Origin: Provencibacterium sp.
Lineage (GTDB): Bacteria; Bacillota; Clostridia; Oscillospirales; Ruminococcaceae
DNA length: 63,433 nucleotides
Reading direction: 5' to 3'
Assembly (NCBI GenBank): GCA_022793895.1
Contig: JAAWDS010000003.1
Location: forward strand, 1 to 63,433
Positions 33,978 through 44,555 of the stretch are shown here, one piece after another (the first letter of the stretch is position 1; each line of letters starts with the position of its first letter). The position numbers and the translations under genes are program-made. A model generated the notes under the pieces. It made no database searches, was not told the origin of the DNA, and saw only the letters and a list, made by a program, of their open reading frames with translations.

Positions 33978-34247
33978 ATGGGCAGAAGCATTAAGAAGGG
34001 CCCTTATGTGCAGCCGGTGCTGCTGGGTCGCGTTCAGGAAATGAACAATGCGGGCGAGAAACGCGTTCTTAAAACGTGGAGCCGCTCCTCTACCATATTC
34101 CCCGACTTTGTCGGGCACACCTTCGCTGTCCACGACGGACGCAAGCATGTTCCGGTGTATGTGACCGAGGACATGGTCGGGCACAAGCTCGGCGAATTCG
34201 CTCCCACCCGGACCTACAAGGGCCACGCAGGGGCGAAAAAGAGCTAG
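33978..34247 (+). CDS. rpsS: Ribosomal protein S19
   Basis: An 89-residue S19 of the 30S head. [11 protein letters not shown] at the start, [19 protein letters not shown] and the C-terminal [12 protein letters not shown] are diagnostic. It follows rplB by 29 bases. Confidence 0.97.
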   Translation: MGRSIKKGPYVQPVLLGRVQEMNNAGEKRVLKTWSRSSTIFPDFVGHTFAVHDGRKHVPVYVTEDMVGHKLGEFAPTRTYKGHAGAKKS

Positions 34248-34266
34248 AGAAGGGAGGATACAATCA

Positions 34267-34602
34267 ATGGAAGCAAGGGCTTATTTGAGACACGCCCGCA
34301 TCTCCCCGCGCAAGGTGGGGATTGTGCTGGATCTCATCCGCAACCAGCCCGTAGAGATGGCCCTGGCCATTCTCCGGCATACCCCCAAGGCTGCCAGCGA
34401 GCCGCTTGAGAAGCTGCTGCGCTCGGCGATTGCCAATGCGACCAACAACCATGATATGGACGAGCGAGCGCTGTATGTCGCTGAGTGCTTCGTCACTCCC
34501 GGCCCGATCATGAAGAGGATCCGTCCCCGCGCACAGGGTAGGGCGGTCCGTGTGGTCAAGAGGACATCCCATGTCACGATGGTCCTCAAAGAAAAGGAAT
34601 AA
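34267..34602 (+). CDS. rplV: Ribosomal protein L22
   Basis: A 111-residue L22 with [17 protein letters not shown] near the start and the tunnel-loop segment [20 protein letters not shown] at the end. The site of macrolide-resistance mutations lies in this hairpin. It starts 19 bases after rpsS. Confidence 0.97.
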   Translation: MEARAYLRHARISPRKVGIVLDLIRNQPVEMALAILRHTPKAASEPLEKLLRSAIANATNNHDMDERALYVAECFVTPGPIMKRIRPRAQGRAVRVVKRTSHVTMVLKEKE

Positions 34603-34623
34603 GCTGAGAGAGGGAGGTTAACG

Positions 34624-35307
34624 ATGGGCCAGAAGGTAAATCCCCACGGGCTCCGTGTGGGTATTATTAAAGATTGGGACTCCCGTTGGTTTGCACGCGA
34701 CAACGCTTTCGGCGACATTCTCGTTGAGGATTACAAGCTGCGTGAGTTCCTGAAAAAAACGCTGTATGCCGCCGGCGTCCCGCGCATTGAAATCGAGCGC
34801 GACGCGACCAAGGTGCGCATCCACATCCACTGCGCCAAGCCCGGCATGGTAATCGGCAAGGGCGGCGCCGAGATCGAAAAGCTCAGAAAGCGCTGCGAGG
34901 AATTTATCAACAAGGGCAAAAAGGAGAAGCTGAACGTTTTCCTGAACATTGTCGAGGTAAAGAGCCCCGATAAGAACGCGCAGCTTGTTGCGGAAAGCAT
35001 CGCCAGCCAGCTGGAGCGCCGCATTTCCTTCCGCCGCGCGATGAAGCAGTCGATCCAGCGGGCTATGCGCCTGGGCGCCAAGGGCGTTAAGGTCTGCGTT
35101 TCCGGACGCCTTGGCGGCGCGGAAATCGCCCGTACCGAACATTATCACGAGGGCACCACCCCGTTGCAGACGCTGCGCGCCGATATTGATTACGGCTTCG
35201 CAGAGGCGAAAACCACCTATGGCAGAATCGGCGTGAAGGTTTGGATCTACGCCGGAGAGGTGCTCGGAGAGAGCAAACAGCCCCGCAGGGAAGGAGGCAA
35301 ACGATAA
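34624..35307 (+). CDS. rpsC: Ribosomal protein S3
   Basis: A 227-residue S3 with [20 protein letters not shown] at the start, a KH domain with [16 protein letters not shown], and a C-terminal domain with [14 protein letters not shown]. It contributes to mRNA entry and helicase activity of the 30S. Its TAA shares the A with the ATG of rplP. Confidence 0.97.
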   Translation: MGQKVNPHGLRVGIIKDWDSRWFARDNAFGDILVEDYKLREFLKKTLYAAGVPRIEIERDATKVRIHIHCAKPGMVIGKGGAEIEKLRKRCEEFINKGKKEKLNVFLNIVEVKSPDKNAQLVAESIASQLERRISFRRAMKQSIQRAMRLGAKGVKVCVSGRLGGAEIARTEHYHEGTTPLQTLRADIDYGFAEAKTTYGRIGVKVWIYAGEVLGESKQPRREGGKR

Positions 35308-35732
35308 TGCTGCTTCCGAAGAGAGTGAAGTACCGCAGAGTCCACAGAGGCCGCATGAAGGGTAAAGCCGATCGCGGCAACGTTATCACCTATGGAGATT
35401 ATGGCCTACAGGCGACCGAGCCTTGCTGGATCACCTCCAACCAGATCGAGGCGGCCCGTATCGCCATGACCCGCTACATCAAGCGTGGCGGTCAAGTATG
35501 GATTAAGATTTTCCCCGATAAGCCTGTCACCGAGAAGCCGGCGGAAACCCGCATGGGTTCCGGTAAGGGCAGCCCCGAATATTGGGTTGCCGTTGTAAAG
35601 CCGGGCCGCGTGATGTTCGAAATCGGCGGCGTGAGCGAGGAGCTTGCGCGCGAGGCTATGCGTCTGGCGGCCTACAAGCTGCCGATCAAGTGCAAGTTCA
35701 TTAGCAAGGTAGAAGAGGGGAGTGAAGCGTAA
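35307..35732 (+). CDS. rplP: Ribosomal protein L16
   Basis: A 141-residue L16, starting at the ATG overlapping the rpsC stop; AAGGAGG lies in the rpsC end. [19 protein letters not shown] and the loop [17 protein letters not shown] are diagnostic. It helps position tRNA at the A and P sites. It ends in a further one-base overlap with rpmC. Confidence 0.97.
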   Translation: MLLPKRVKYRRVHRGRMKGKADRGNVITYGDYGLQATEPCWITSNQIEAARIAMTRYIKRGGQVWIKIFPDKPVTEKPAETRMGSGKGSPEYWVAVVKPGRVMFEIGGVSEELAREAMRLAAYKLPIKCKFISKVEEGSEA

Positions 35733-35932
35733 TGAAAGCGGCTGAGATTAGAGAGCTCTCGACCAGCGAGATGCAGGAAAAACTGACCGACCTCAAAGCT
35801 GAGCTTTTCCACCTGCGCTTCCAGCACGCCATTAATCAGCTTGAGAATCCCACCCGCATTCGTGCGGTGAAGAAGGACATCGCCCGCATCCTGACGGTGA
35901 TGAACGAAAAAGCTGAGAATGGTGCGCAGTAA
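35732..35932 (+). CDS. rpmC: Ribosomal protein L29
   Basis: A 66-residue, mostly helical L29 ([20 protein letters not shown], then [19 protein letters not shown]). It sits near the tunnel exit next to L23. The start overlaps the L16 stop (TAATG). Confidence 0.96.
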   Translation: MKAAEIRELSTSEMQEKLTDLKAELFHLRFQHAINQLENPTRIRAVKKDIARILTVMNEKAENGAQ

Positions 35933-35952
35933 TGGGAAGGGAGGCCAGGAAG

Positions 35953-36219
35953 GTGAATAGCAGCGCTGAAAGAAACCTCAGAAAAGTCCGGACCGGCACG
36001 GTCGTCAGCGACAAGATGGACAAGACCATCGTGGTTGCCGTTCGTGACAACGTGAAACATCCCCTTTACAAAAAGATCATCAAGCGCACCTATAAGCTCA
36101 AGGCGCACGACGAGAACAACGAGTGCGGAATCGGCGATAAGGTGCAGGTCATGGAGACCCGTCCCCTCTCGCACGATAAGAGATGGCGGCTTGTGAAGAT
36201 ACTGGAAAAGGCGAAATAA
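35953..36219 (+). CDS. rpsQ: Ribosomal protein S17
   Basis: An 88-residue S17. GTG at 35953 is chosen because AAGGAGG (35938-35944) lies eight bases ahead and the protein then has normal family length; an ATG seven codons earlier overlaps the rpmC stop but lies on the wrong side of that site. [12 protein letters not shown] and [20 protein letters not shown] are typical. Confidence 0.95.
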   Translation: MNSSAERNLRKVRTGTVVSDKMDKTIVVAVRDNVKHPLYKKIIKRTYKLKAHDENNECGIGDKVQVMETRPLSHDKRWRLVKILEKAK

Positions 36220-36321
36220 TCCTGCCGGCGGTTTATCCGGCTGAAACAGCAAGCGTCCGCGCCCGCCAGCGGCGGGGAATAGGGACGCCATTTTGAAAGC
36301 TCGCGAAAGGAGGAACGCTCT

Positions 36322-36690
36322 GTGATACAGATGCAGACCTATCTCAAGGTAGCCGACAACACCGGCGCGAAGGAACTGATGTGCATTCGCGTTCTGGGCG
36401 GCTCCCGCAGGAGATACGCCAACATTGGCGACGTGGTGGTGGCCAGCGTCAAGAAGGCCGCGCCCGGTGGGGTTGTAAAGAAGGGCGAAGTTGTAAAGGC
36501 GGTAATCGTGCGTTCTGCGAAGGGCGTGCGCCGTGAGGACGGGACCTATATCCGGTTCGACGAAAACGCCGCCGTTATTATTAGAGAGGATAAAAACCCG
36601 AGGGGCACCCGTATCTTTGGACCGGTGGCGAGGGAACTCCGCGAAAAGGAATACCTCAAGATTTTAAGCCTCGCCCCTGAGGTTCTGTAA
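36322..36690 (+). CDS. rplN: Ribosomal protein L14
   Basis: A 122-residue L14 with GTG start ([20 protein letters not shown]). [14 protein letters not shown] near the end is conserved. It binds helix 95 of 23S rRNA and forms an intersubunit bridge. It is separated from rpsQ by 102 bases, more than usual here, which hold only a weak GC-rich stem near 36255-36275. Confidence 0.97.
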   Translation: MIQMQTYLKVADNTGAKELMCIRVLGGSRRRYANIGDVVVASVKKAAPGGVVKKGEVVKAVIVRSAKGVRREDGTYIRFDENAAVIIREDKNPRGTRIFGPVARELREKEYLKILSLAPEVL

Positions 36691-36703
36691 GGAGGTGCTG
36701 ACC

Positions 36704-37027
36704 GTGAATAAACTGCACGTCAAAAAGGGCGATACCGTTGAGATCATTTCCGGCAAGGACAAGGGCAAGAAAGGGAAGGTCCTGGAGGTAAGCCCCAAGG
36801 AGCAAAAGATCATCGTCGAGGGAATCAACATTGCGCAGAAGCATGTGAAGCCCCGCGCCGTTGGCCAGCAGGGCGGCATTGTATCGGTCGAAGCGCCGAT
36901 GTACGCCTGCAAGGCTATGCTCGTCTGTCCGAAATGCGGCAAAAGGACCCGCGTCGCCCACAAGATTTTGAAGGACGGCTCGAAGGAAAGGGTTTGCATG
37001 CACAAGGATTGCGGCGAGACTTTCTAA
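36704..37027 (+). CDS. rplX: Ribosomal protein L24 with a zinc-like C-terminus
   Basis: A 107-residue L24 with a KOW motif ([20 protein letters not shown]). GTG 36704 is eight bases after AAGGAGG; a GTG three codons earlier overlaps that site. The C-terminus has CPKC near 83-86 and CMHKDC near 100-105, a four-cysteine arrangement common in clostridial L24 and likely to bind zinc. Confidence 0.95.
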   Translation: MNKLHVKKGDTVEIISGKDKGKKGKVLEVSPKEQKIIVEGINIAQKHVKPRAVGQQGGIVSVEAPMYACKAMLVCPKCGKRTRVAHKILKDGSKERVCMHKDCGETF

Positions 37028-37044
37028 GGTAAGGAGGAGAAAAC

Positions 37045-37584
37045 ATGGCGAGATTACAAGATACCTATCGCAAGGATGTAGCCCCGGCTCTGATGAAGAA
37101 GTTCAGCTACAAGAGTGTCATGCAGATCCCGAAACTTGAGAAAGTCGTTATCAACGTCGGCTGCGGCGAGGCCAGGGACAACCCGAAGGTCATTGAGGCT
37201 ATCATGACCGACCTTTCGACTATCACCGGCCAGAAGCCGGTTATCTGCAAGGCCAAGAAATCGGTTGCAAACTTCAAGCTGCGCGAGGGCATGAATATCG
37301 GCTGCAAGGTAACGCTTCGGGGTGAACGCATGTATGAGTTCATCGACCGTTTCTTCAACGTGGCCCTGCCGCGCGTGCGCGACTTCCGCGGGATCAACGC
37401 CAACGGCTTCGACGGCCGCGGCAACTACAATATGGGCGTGCGCGAGCAGCTCATCTTCCCCGAAATCGCCTACGATAAAATCGATAAGGTTCGCGGAATG
37501 GACATCTGCTTTGTCACCACCGCGAAAACCGACGAAGAGGCTCGTGAGCTGTTGACCTTGATGGGCGCACCGTTCGCAAAGTAA
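37045..37584 (+). CDS. rplE: Ribosomal protein L5
   Basis: A 179-residue L5 that anchors 5S rRNA in the central protuberance. [36 protein letters not shown] and [15 protein letters not shown] are conserved. It is 17 bases after rplX with AGGAGG in place. Confidence 0.97.
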   Translation: MARLQDTYRKDVAPALMKKFSYKSVMQIPKLEKVVINVGCGEARDNPKVIEAIMTDLSTITGQKPVICKAKKSVANFKLREGMNIGCKVTLRGERMYEFIDRFFNVALPRVRDFRGINANGFDGRGNYNMGVREQLIFPEIAYDKIDKVRGMDICFVTTAKTDEEARELLTLMGAPFAK

Positions 37585-37598
37585 GGAGGAAATGAGTT

Positions 37599-37784
37599 TT
37601 GGCCAAAAAGAGCATGATTGCAAAACAGCAAAGAACGCCCAAATTCTCTACACGTGCGTATAACCGGTGCAAAATCTGCGGCAGGCCGCATGCTTATCTT
37701 CGCAAATTTGGGATTTGCCGCATCTGCTTCCGGGAGCTTGCCTATAAAGGCCAGATTCCCGGCGTTAAAAAGGCAAGCTGGTAA
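37599..37784 (+). CDS. rpsZ: Ribosomal protein S14, zinc-binding type
   Basis: A 61-residue type-Z S14 starting with TTG at 37599 behind AAGGAGG. The zinc knuckles are C24xxC27 and C40xxC43 (CKIC, CRIC). Many Firmicutes hold a Cys-free paralogue for zinc starvation; none is seen here. Confidence 0.96.
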   Translation: MAKKSMIAKQQRTPKFSTRAYNRCKICGRPHAYLRKFGICRICFRELAYKGQIPGVKKASW

Positions 37785-37808
37785 GCACGAGCAAAGGAGG
37801 ATAACGGA

Positions 37809-38207
37809 ATGTATCTCACCGACACCGTCGCCGATATGCTGACGCGCATCCGCAATGCAAACTCGGCGAAGCATGATACGGTCGATATCCCTGCATCCAA
37901 GATGAAGGCTGCCATTGCGCAGATCCTTGTGGATGAAGGCTATATCAAGAGCTTCACCGTCATTGACGATAAGAAGCAGGGCACCATCCGTGTCACGCTC
38001 AAATATGGGCCCAACAAGACCCAGGTCATCACGGGGCTCAGGCGTGTTTCCAAGCCTGGCCTGCGTATATACACCAGCTGCAAGGACGCTCCCAAGGTCA
38101 TGAAGGGCCTGGGCATCGCCATCCTCTCCACCCCGAAGGGCATTATGACCGATAAGCGCGCCCGCAAGGAGAATGTTGGCGGCGAAGTCCTCGCATTCGT
38201 CTGGTAA
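37809..38207 (+). CDS. rpsH: Ribosomal protein S8
   Basis: A 132-residue S8 with [19 protein letters not shown] at the start and [19 protein letters not shown] near the end. It binds 16S helix 21, and in E. coli it represses the spc operon; no matching site was identified here. Confidence 0.97.
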   Translation: MYLTDTVADMLTRIRNANSAKHDTVDIPASKMKAAIAQILVDEGYIKSFTVIDDKKQGTIRVTLKYGPNKTQVITGLRRVSKPGLRIYTSCKDAPKVMKGLGIAILSTPKGIMTDKRARKENVGGEVLAFVW

Positions 38208-38219
38208 GGGGGTGTAGGA

Positions 38220-38759
38220 ATGTCTCGTACAGGAAGAAAGCCCATCACCGTCCCGGCCGGCGTTGAGGTGAAGATCGAGGGGACCCTCGTGAGCGCCAAG
38301 GGGCCGAAGGGGCACGTCGAGGTGAATACCCACCCCGATATGAAGATCGAAATGGAAGGGAACGTCATCACCGTTACCCGTCCGGATGACAGCAAGGAGC
38401 ACAAATCCCTCCACGGCCTGACCCGCAGCCTCGTTGCAAACGCGGTGGACGGCGTTGCGACCGGCTTCACCAAGGAGCTGGAGGTCAACGGCGTCGGCTA
38501 CAGAGCCGCCAAGCAGGGGAAGAATCTCGTCCTGACTGTCGGTTACTCGCATCAGGTCATCATGCCGGAGCCGGAGGGCCTCACGATTGAAGTGCCCGCT
38601 CCCAACCGGATCATCGTTGCAGGCGCGAACAAGCAGCGCGTTGGCCAGCTGGCCTCCGAAATCCGCGGCAAGCGTCCGCCGGAGCCTTATAAGGGCAAGG
38701 GCATTAAGTATCTGGATGAAACGATTATCCGCAAGGAAGGCAAGACCGGTAAGAAGTAA
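38220..38759 (+). CDS. rplF: Ribosomal protein L6
   Basis: A 179-residue L6 with two related domains ([20 protein letters not shown] at the start, [17 protein letters not shown] at the end). It lies near the factor-binding site of the 50S. It starts 12 bases after rpsH behind GGGGGTG, a weaker than usual ribosome site. Confidence 0.97.
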   Translation: MSRTGRKPITVPAGVEVKIEGTLVSAKGPKGHVEVNTHPDMKIEMEGNVITVTRPDDSKEHKSLHGLTRSLVANAVDGVATGFTKELEVNGVGYRAAKQGKNLVLTVGYSHQVIMPEPEGLTIEVPAPNRIIVAGANKQRVGQLASEIRGKRPPEPYKGKGIKYLDETIIRKEGKTGKK

Positions 38760-38780
38760 CGGGAAAGGAGTGAAATCGAT

Positions 38781-39140
38781 ATGGTGAAAAAGCCAGACAG
38801 CAAAAAGGCCCGGCTTCATAGGCATGTCCGAGTCCGCGGGAAGGTAAGCGGCACCGCCGAGCGGCCCCGCCTGAATGTATTCCGCTCCGCCAAGCACATT
38901 TACGCCCAGCTTATCGACGACAAAGCCGGCGTGACTCTCTGCTGCGCTTCCTCGATGGATAAAGGGTTTGAGGGCGCAGGCGGAAATAAAGAAGCCAGCC
39001 GCAAGGTGGGCGCGATGCTCGCCGAGCGCGCAGCCGCAAAGGGGATCTCCGAGGTCGTGTTTGACCGCAGCGGCTATTTGTATCACGGCCGCGTGAAGGA
39101 ACTTGCAGAGGGCGCCCGCGAGGGCGGACTCAAATTCTAG
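38781..39140 (+). CDS. rplR: Ribosomal protein L18
   Basis: A 119-residue 5S-rRNA-binding L18. [20 protein letters not shown] and [26 protein letters not shown] are diagnostic. It is 21 bases after rplF. Confidence 0.97.
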   Translation: MVKKPDSKKARLHRHVRVRGKVSGTAERPRLNVFRSAKHIYAQLIDDKAGVTLCCASSMDKGFEGAGGNKEASRKVGAMLAERAAAKGISEVVFDRSGYLYHGRVKELAEGAREGGLKF

Positions 39141-39157
39141 CAAAGGAGGGTACTTTT

Positions 39158-39658
39158 TTGACTCGTATAGACGCTACCACATTGGACTTGAGCGAGAAGG
39201 TTGTCGCGATTAACCGCGTCGCGAAGACGGTCAAGGGCGGACGCATCTTTAAGTTTGCGGCGCTGGTCGTTGTCGGCGACGGCAACGGAACGGTCGGCTT
39301 CGGCATCGGCAAGGCCGGCGAAGTCCCGGACGCTATCCGCAAAGGGATTGAGGATGCGAAAAAGAACCTGTGCAAAATCGCCCTCAAGGGCACTACCATT
39401 CCGCATGAGATCATCGGCGAGTTTGGCGCCGGGCGCGTGCTGATGAAGCCGGCGCCCAAGGGCACCGGCGTTATCGCGGGCGGGCCTGTCCGCGCCGTGC
39501 TGGAGGTTGCCGGTATCCGCGATATCCGTACCAAGTGCCTGCGCTCGAATAATCCCTGCAACGTTGTCACTGCAACGATGTGCGGCCTGAAGGCGCTGCG
39601 CAACGTGGAAGAGGTTGCCGCGATTCGGGGCAAGTCCGCCGCGGAAATTTTAGGTTAA
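39158..39658 (+). CDS. rpsE: Ribosomal protein S5
   Basis: A 166-residue S5 starting with TTG at 39158 behind [28 protein letters not shown] is the conserved fidelity-related segment, and [12 protein letters not shown] belongs to the second domain. Together with S4 it controls decoding accuracy. Confidence 0.96.
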   Translation: MTRIDATTLDLSEKVVAINRVAKTVKGGRIFKFAALVVVGDGNGTVGFGIGKAGEVPDAIRKGIEDAKKNLCKIALKGTTIPHEIIGEFGAGRVLMKPAPKGTGVIAGGPVRAVLEVAGIRDIRTKCLRSNNPCNVVTATMCGLKALRNVEEVAAIRGKSAAEILG

Positions 39659-39670
39659 GGAGGGTGCAAG

Positions 39671-39859
39671 ATGGCACAACTGACCATTAAACTGGTGAAG
39701 AGCCTGGTTGGCTGCAAGAAAGACCAGATTGCAACCGCTTATTCCCTGGGCCTGCGCCGTCCCGGCCATGTCACCATCCAGCCGGATAACGACGCGACCA
39801 GAGGCAAGATTAACAAGATCCCCCATCTCGTGAAGGTGGTTGACGGGGAGGTGCAGTAA
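39671..39859 (+). CDS. rpmD: Ribosomal protein L30
   Basis: A 62-residue L30 ([20 protein letters not shown], then [19 protein letters not shown]). AAGGAGG overlaps the end of rpsE. It is followed by rplO after two bases. Confidence 0.96.
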   Translation: MAQLTIKLVKSLVGCKKDQIATAYSLGLRRPGHVTIQPDNDATRGKINKIPHLVKVVDGEVQ

Positions 39860-39861
39860 GC

Positions 39862-40302
39862 ATGAAAATCCATGAGCTTTCACCGGCGCCCGGTTCCAAC
39901 CAGGCCCCCTACCGCAAAGGCCGCGGGGCAGGATCCGGCAACGGCAAAACGGCCGGCAAGGGCCACAAGGGCCAGAAGGCGCGTTCCGGCGGCGGCGTCC
40001 GTCCGGGGTTTGAAGGCGGCCAGATGCCGTTGCAGCGCCGCATTCCGAAGAGAGGCTTTGTGAACATCTTCGCCACCCGCTACGCGGCGGTGAACCTCTC
40101 GGCTCTCGATAAATTCGAGGCGGGCGCGGTGGTCGACGCCGCGGCGCTCAAGGAAGCCGGCATCATCAAAAAGGAACTCGACGGCGTTAAAATCCTTGGC
40201 CAAGGGGATTTGACCAAGGCGCTGACCGTAAAGGCGGCGAAGTTCTCTGAGTCCGCAAAACAAAAGATTGAGGCGGCAGGTGGGAAGGCCGAGGTGATCT
40301 AG
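39862..40302 (+). CDS. rplO: Ribosomal protein L15
   Basis: A 146-residue L15 with a glycine- and lysine-rich N-terminus ([19 protein letters not shown]) that threads through 23S rRNA. Its stop TAG shares the G with the GTG of secY, so membrane translocase production is coupled to it. Confidence 0.97.
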   Translation: MKIHELSPAPGSNQAPYRKGRGAGSGNGKTAGKGHKGQKARSGGGVRPGFEGGQMPLQRRIPKRGFVNIFATRYAAVNLSALDKFEAGAVVDAAALKEAGIIKKELDGVKILGQGDLTKALTVKAAKFSESAKQKIEAAGGKAEVI

Positions 40303-41588
40303 TGTTTGAGACCATCAAGAATGCCTGGAAAATTCCGGATTTAAAACGGAAGATGCTCTACACGCTGCTGATCCTCGCGATCTTCAGAATTGGCTCAATG
40401 GCCATTCCGGTGCCCTATTTGGATCCGGCCGTGATGCAGCAGATGATTTCCGGCAGCGGGAACCTTCTCAGCTTTATCAACATCCTGGGCGGCGGCGCTT
40501 TTGAGCAGGCAACGCTCTTCGCCCTGTCCATCTCGCCTTATATCACATCCTCCATCGTGATTCAGCTTTTGACCGTCGCCATCCCCGCCCTGGAGCGCAT
40601 GGCGAAGGAAGGGGAGGACGGCCGCAAGAAGCTGAACCGCATCAGCCGCTACACGACCCTCGGTCTCGCGCTTCTGCAAGCGTTTGCCTACTATATTATG
40701 CTGCGCAACCAGAACGCAGTGCTTTATACCGATGGGTTTTCCGGCGTCTTTGCGGGGATCGTTATTATCTGCTGCTTCACCGCCGGCGCTCTGCTGGTGA
40801 TGTGGCTGGGCGAGCGGATCGATGAAAAGGGCATTGGCAACGGCATTTCGATGATGCTGTTCGCGGGTATCGTTTCCCGCGCGCCCCATATCGCCGCCCT
40901 GCTTTGGCAGTACCTGCAAATCGGCGGAAGCTATTACTTCTTCGTCCCGGCCATCATCGTGGTGTTTGTGGCGGTCATCGCCCTCATTGTGCTGATGAAC
41001 AACGCCGAGCGCCGCATCCCGGTTCAGTATGCCAAGCGGGTGGTCGGCCGCAAGATGTATGGCGGACAGAGCACCTTCATTCCGATTAAGGTCAACATGT
41101 CCAACGTTATGCCCATCATTTTCGCAAGCTCGCTGCTTGCCATTCCGGGCACCATCAAAGGGTTTGTGGATCCGCAGGAGGTCGGCGTCTGGGGAAAATT
41201 CCTCGGATGGTTCGATTATAACACCGGGCTGTATGCGGTGCTCTATTTCCTTCTGATCATCGCCTTCAACTATTTCTATGTGGCCATTCAGTATAACCCC
41301 ATCGAGATGGCCAACAACCTGCGCCGCAATAACGGCGCAATCCCTGGGATTCGTCCTGGAAAGCCCACTTCGGATTTCATTGCGAAGATCATCTCGAAGA
41401 TCACGCTTGTCGGCGCGCTGTTCCTGGCGTTTATAGCGATTCTCCCGATCATCCTGGGCGCTGTCTCCAACATGAACATTGCGCTGGGCGGCACAACGAT
41501 CATCATCGTCGTCGGCGTTGCGCTCGATTTCGTGCGCCAGCTTGAGAGCCAGATGATGATGCGGCACTACAAGGGCTTCCTGGAATAA
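40302..41588 (+). CDS. secY: Protein translocase subunit SecY
   Basis: A 428-residue channel protein with ten membrane segments. The start is GTG 40302, overlapping the L15 stop. Family motifs are [35 protein letters not shown] and [10 protein letters not shown]; the C-terminal loop [13 protein letters not shown] contacts SecA and the ribosome. SecE and SecG are not in the window. Confidence 0.97.
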   Translation: MFETIKNAWKIPDLKRKMLYTLLILAIFRIGSMAIPVPYLDPAVMQQMISGSGNLLSFINILGGGAFEQATLFALSISPYITSSIVIQLLTVAIPALERMAKEGEDGRKKLNRISRYTTLGLALLQAFAYYIMLRNQNAVLYTDGFSGVFAGIVIICCFTAGALLVMWLGERIDEKGIGNGISMMLFAGIVSRAPHIAALLWQYLQIGGSYYFFVPAIIVVFVAVIALIVLMNNAERRIPVQYAKRVVGRKMYGGQSTFIPIKVNMSNVMPIIFASSLLAIPGTIKGFVDPQEVGVWGKFLGWFDYNTGLYAVLYFLLIIAFNYFYVAIQYNPIEMANNLRRNNGAIPGIRPGKPTSDFIAKIISKITLVGALFLAFIAILPIILGAVSNMNIALGGTTIIIVVGVALDFVRQLESQMMMRHYKGFLE

Positions 41589-41602
41589 GGAGGATGACGC
41601 GA

Positions 41603-42235
41603 ATGAAGCTGATTCTTTTGGGCGCGCCGGGGGCCGGAAAGGGTACCCAGGCGCAGGTAATCTGCTCCCGGTTTTCGATTCCGGCCATTTCTACGGGCAA
41701 CTGCCTGCGGGAAGCGGTCGCGGCGGGCACGGCCATGGGCAAGGCTGCCAAGGGCTATATGGACCGCGGCGAGCTGGTGCCGGATGAGGTCGTTATCGGC
41801 ATCATCCGCGACCGGCTGCAAGGGGAGGACTGCAAAAACGGGTTTATCCTGGATGGGTTCCCCCGCACCGTGCCGCAGGCGGAAGCGCTCGAAGCCATGG
41901 GGGTTGCGATCGACCGGGTGCTTGAAATCTTCGTGCCGGATGAAACGATCGTCGGCCGCATGAGCGGCAGGCGTGTCTGCCCGGCCTGCGGGGCAAGCTA
42001 CCACACGGAGTTTAAGCCCTCGAAGGCAGAGGGCGTCTGCGATGTGTGCGGCAAGGAACTCATCGTGCGCAAGGACGACCGGCCGGAAACGGTGACGGAA
42101 CGGCTGCGCGTTTACCATGACCAGACCGAGCCGCTCAAGGGCTTTTATGAATCGCGGGGGCTCCTCACCGTGGTGAAGGGGCAGCAAGAGGTTGCGGACA
42201 CAACCCGTCTGGTTCTCGAAGCCTTGGAGGCGTAA
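41603..42235 (+). CDS. adk: Adenylate kinase, zinc-lid type
   Basis: A 210-residue kinase converting AMP and ATP to two ADP. The P-loop [10 protein letters not shown] (residues 7-16) and [11 protein letters not shown] are present. The lid has CPAC and CDVC knuckles, a zinc site of Gram-positive Adk. ATG 41603 is nine bases after AAGGAGG; an ATG three codons earlier abuts that site. One base separates it from map. Confidence 0.97.
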   Translation: MKLILLGAPGAGKGTQAQVICSRFSIPAISTGNCLREAVAAGTAMGKAAKGYMDRGELVPDEVVIGIIRDRLQGEDCKNGFILDGFPRTVPQAEALEAMGVAIDRVLEIFVPDETIVGRMSGRRVCPACGASYHTEFKPSKAEGVCDVCGKELIVRKDDRPETVTERLRVYHDQTEPLKGFYESRGLLTVVKGQQEVADTTRLVLEALEA

Positions 42236-42236
42236 C

Positions 42237-43004
42237 ATGATTTCACTCAAAAATGCCGAAGAGCTCCGGCGCATGCGGGAAGCGGGACGGATCTCCGCCC
42301 AGGCGCTGCGCCTAGCCGGCGAGCTGATTCAGCCGGGCGTTTCCACCGCGGCGATCGATAAGCAGGTGGAGGCGTTTATCCGCAGCCAGGGCGCGGTTCC
42401 CAATTTCCTGCATTACGGCGGGTTCCCGGCCAGCGTCTGCCTCTCGATCAACAACGAGGTCATTCACGGCATCCCTTCCCGTAAGCGGATTATCCGCGAG
42501 GGGGATATCGTGAGCGTAGACGTGGGCGCCGTGAAGGACGGCTTCCATGGGGACAACGCGGCGACCTTTAAAGCGGGGGAGATTTCCTCCGAGGCGCAGC
42601 GGCTGCTGGATGTCACCCGCCAAAGCCTCTATGAAGGCATCCGGGCGGCGGTGGCCGGCAACCGGATCGGCGATATTTCGGCAGCGGTTCAGAACTATGT
42701 GGAGGCGGCGGGCTTTGATGTGGTGACAGACTATGTCGGCCACGGCATCGGCCGGCAGATGCACGAGGAGCCGGAGGTCCCCAATTTTGTGGGACGTACC
42801 CGCGGGGTGCGCCTGCTCCCCGGCATGACCATTGCGATTGAGCCAATGGTCAACGCCAAAGGCCGCGGCGTTCGCAGGCTCAGCGACGGGTGGACGATCG
42901 TAACGGCTGGCAACAGCCTTTCCGCCCATTTTGAGCACACCATCGCCATCACTCCCACGGGGCCGGTGATCCTGACCGATCCGGATCCGGAGAGCGGCGA
43001 ATGA
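42237..43004 (+). CDS. map: Methionine aminopeptidase, type I
   Basis: A 255-residue enzyme that removes the initiator methionine. Metal ligands are D and D in VSVDVGAVKDGFHGDNAATF, H in GHGIGRQMHEEPEVPN, E in AIEPMV and E in FEHTIAI. It starts one base after the adk stop with GGAGG inside adk. Confidence 0.97.
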   Translation: MISLKNAEELRRMREAGRISAQALRLAGELIQPGVSTAAIDKQVEAFIRSQGAVPNFLHYGGFPASVCLSINNEVIHGIPSRKRIIREGDIVSVDVGAVKDGFHGDNAATFKAGEISSEAQRLLDVTRQSLYEGIRAAVAGNRIGDISAAVQNYVEAAGFDVVTDYVGHGIGRQMHEEPEVPNFVGRTRGVRLLPGMTIAIEPMVNAKGRGVRRLSDGWTIVTAGNSLSAHFEHTIAITPTGPVILTDPDPESGE

Positions 43005-43034
43005 CGGAATTCCCAACGGAAAGGACGTTGGCAA

Positions 43035-43286
43035 ATGCCACAACTACAGGTGGGCAGCATCGTTCGTTCACGGGCCGGCAGGGATAAGGACGGTTTTTTC
43101 ACCGTCATGCGGCTGGAAGGCGATTTCGCATGGCTATGCGATGGGAAAAGCCGGCCGCTCTCCAGGCCGAAGAAAAAAAGGCTGCGCCACTTAGAGCTGA
43201 CCCACGGCTTTATCCTGAAAGACGCCATTCGCAGTGACAAACAGCTTCGCGGATTGTTGAAAGGATATAGCGAGCAGTCCGGCTGA
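43035..43286 (+). CDS. KOW-domain RNA-binding protein
   Basis: An 83-residue protein with a KOW motif (VGSIVRSRAGRDKDGFFTVM) followed by a basic stretch RPLSRPKKKRLRHLELTHG. The map-infA interval is its usual place in clostridial genomes, and it resembles L14e-type KOW proteins of archaea. Binding to rRNA or the translation apparatus is inferred. GGAAAGGAC lies before the ATG. Confidence 0.85.
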   Translation: MPQLQVGSIVRSRAGRDKDGFFTVMRLEGDFAWLCDGKSRPLSRPKKKRLRHLELTHGFILKDAIRSDKQLRGLLKGYSEQSG

Positions 43287-43338
43287 GAGCATAACCGGTT
43301 TATCCGTAAGAACCTGAGCGACACAGGAGGTCATAGGC

Positions 43339-43557
43339 TTGTCAAAGAGTGATGTAATTGAGATCGAGGGCAAGGTCATTGAGTCGCTGCCCAACGCCCA
43401 GTTCCAGGTGGAGCTGGAAAACGGACATCAGATATTAGCGCACATCTCCGGGAAGCTGCGCATGAACTTTATCCGGATCCTGCCCGGGGACAAGGTGACG
43501 GTTGAAATTTCGCCGTATGATTTAACCAAGGGGCGCATTACCTGGCGCAGCAAATAA
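43339..43557 (+). CDS. infA: Translation initiation factor IF-1
   Basis: A 72-residue S1-like OB-fold protein. TTG 43339 follows [26 protein letters not shown] and [20 protein letters not shown] are diagnostic. IF-1 occupies the A site during initiation. Confidence 0.97.
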   Translation: MSKSDVIEIEGKVIESLPNAQFQVELENGHQILAHISGKLRMNFIRILPGDKVTVEISPYDLTKGRITWRSK

Positions 43558-43603
43558 AAAAGCGCTGGATGCGCGTTTACCGAGACTAAGGGGGTAAAGG
43601 CAA

Positions 43604-43717
43604 ATGAAAGTGAGACCTTCCGTCAAGCCGATGTGCGAGAAGTGCAAGATCATCAAGCGCAAGGGCCGCGTGATGGTGATCTGCCAGAATCCGAAGCACA
43701 AACAGCGCCAGGGCTAA
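43604..43717 (+). CDS. rpmJ: Ribosomal protein L36, zinc-binding form
   Basis: A 37-residue L36 between infA and rpsM. It begins [20 protein letters not shown]. The zinc site is C11, C14, C27 and H32. A GGGGG run lies ahead of the ATG. It is often missed because of its size. Confidence 0.96.
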   Translation: MKVRPSVKPMCEKCKIIKRKGRVMVICQNPKHKQRQG

Positions 43718-43768
43718 GGCCCGCGGCACACAAAAGGCAAACCACAATAATGGAGGTGCAACACAAGT

Positions 43769-44137
43769 ATGGCTCGTATTGCCGGCGTCGATCTGCCGAA
43801 GGATAAGCGGATCGAAATTGGTCTTACCTATGTTTATGGGATCGGCCGCAAGACTGCTAACGATATCCTCAGCGCAACGGGCGTGAACCCGGATATCCGC
43901 GTGAAGGATCTCTCCGAAGAGGACGCGAGCAAGCTGCGCGATTATATCGACAAGAATTTGCAGGTAGAGGGCGATCTGCGCCGTTCTACTGCGCTCGATA
44001 TCAAGCGCCTGGTGGAAATTGGCTGCTATCGCGGCGTCCGCCACAGAAAGGGCCTGCCCGTTCGCGGTCAGAGAACCAAGACCAACGCGCGTACCCGCAA
44101 GGGACCCAAGCGCACCATTGCCAACAAGAAGAAATAA
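43769..44137 (+). CDS. rpsM: Ribosomal protein S13
   Basis: A 122-residue S13 of the 30S head ([20 protein letters not shown] at the start, [20 protein letters not shown] near the end). Its basic C-terminal tail contacts P-site tRNA. Confidence 0.97.
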   Translation: MARIAGVDLPKDKRIEIGLTYVYGIGRKTANDILSATGVNPDIRVKDLSEEDASKLRDYIDKNLQVEGDLRRSTALDIKRLVEIGCYRGVRHRKGLPVRGQRTKTNARTRKGPKRTIANKKK

Positions 44138-44156
44138 GTAAAAGGAGGGATCGCTC

Positions 44157-44555
44157 ATGGCTAAGGCTGCTGCAAAAAAGACGACGCGTAAGCGCCGCGA
44201 ACGCAAGAATATCGAGCGTGGCGCCGCACATATCCAGTCCACCTTCAACAACACCATCGTCACCATCACCGATACGCAGGGCAACGCGCTCTCGTGGGCC
44301 TCTTCCGGTGGGCTCGGTTTCCGCGGAAGCCGGAAATCCACCCCGTTTGCTGCGCAGAGCGCCGCTGAAACGGCTGCGAAGGCTGCAATGGAGCATGGCC
44401 TCAAAACGGTGGAAGTTTTCGTCAAGGGTCCGGGCAGCGGACGCGAAGCCGCTATCCGCGCGCTGCAAGCCGCTGGGCTTGAGGTCAGCCTCATTCGCGA
44501 CGTTACCCCGATTGCACACAACGGCTGCCGCCCCCCGAAGCGCCGCCGCGTATAG
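44157..44555 (+). CDS. rpsK: Ribosomal protein S11
   Basis: A 132-residue S11 of the platform ([52 protein letters not shown] end). It is 19 bases after rpsM and followed by an unusually long gap before rpsD. Confidence 0.97.
   Translation: MAKAAAKKTTRKRRERKNIERGAAHIQSTFNNTIVTITDTQGNALSWASSGGLGFRGSRKSTPFAAQSAAETAAKAAMEHGLKTVEVFVKGPGSGREAAIRALQAAGLEVSLIRDVTPIAHNGCRPPKRRRV

Noticed and set aside
37470-39143. Very long open frame (557 codons) on the minus strand across rplE-rplR
   Set aside because: It is the antisense shadow of GC-rich ribosomal genes with strong codon bias. It has no ribosome site and no protein family resemblance. The same holds for minus-strand frames at 30677-31858, 32704-33903 and 40395-41567.
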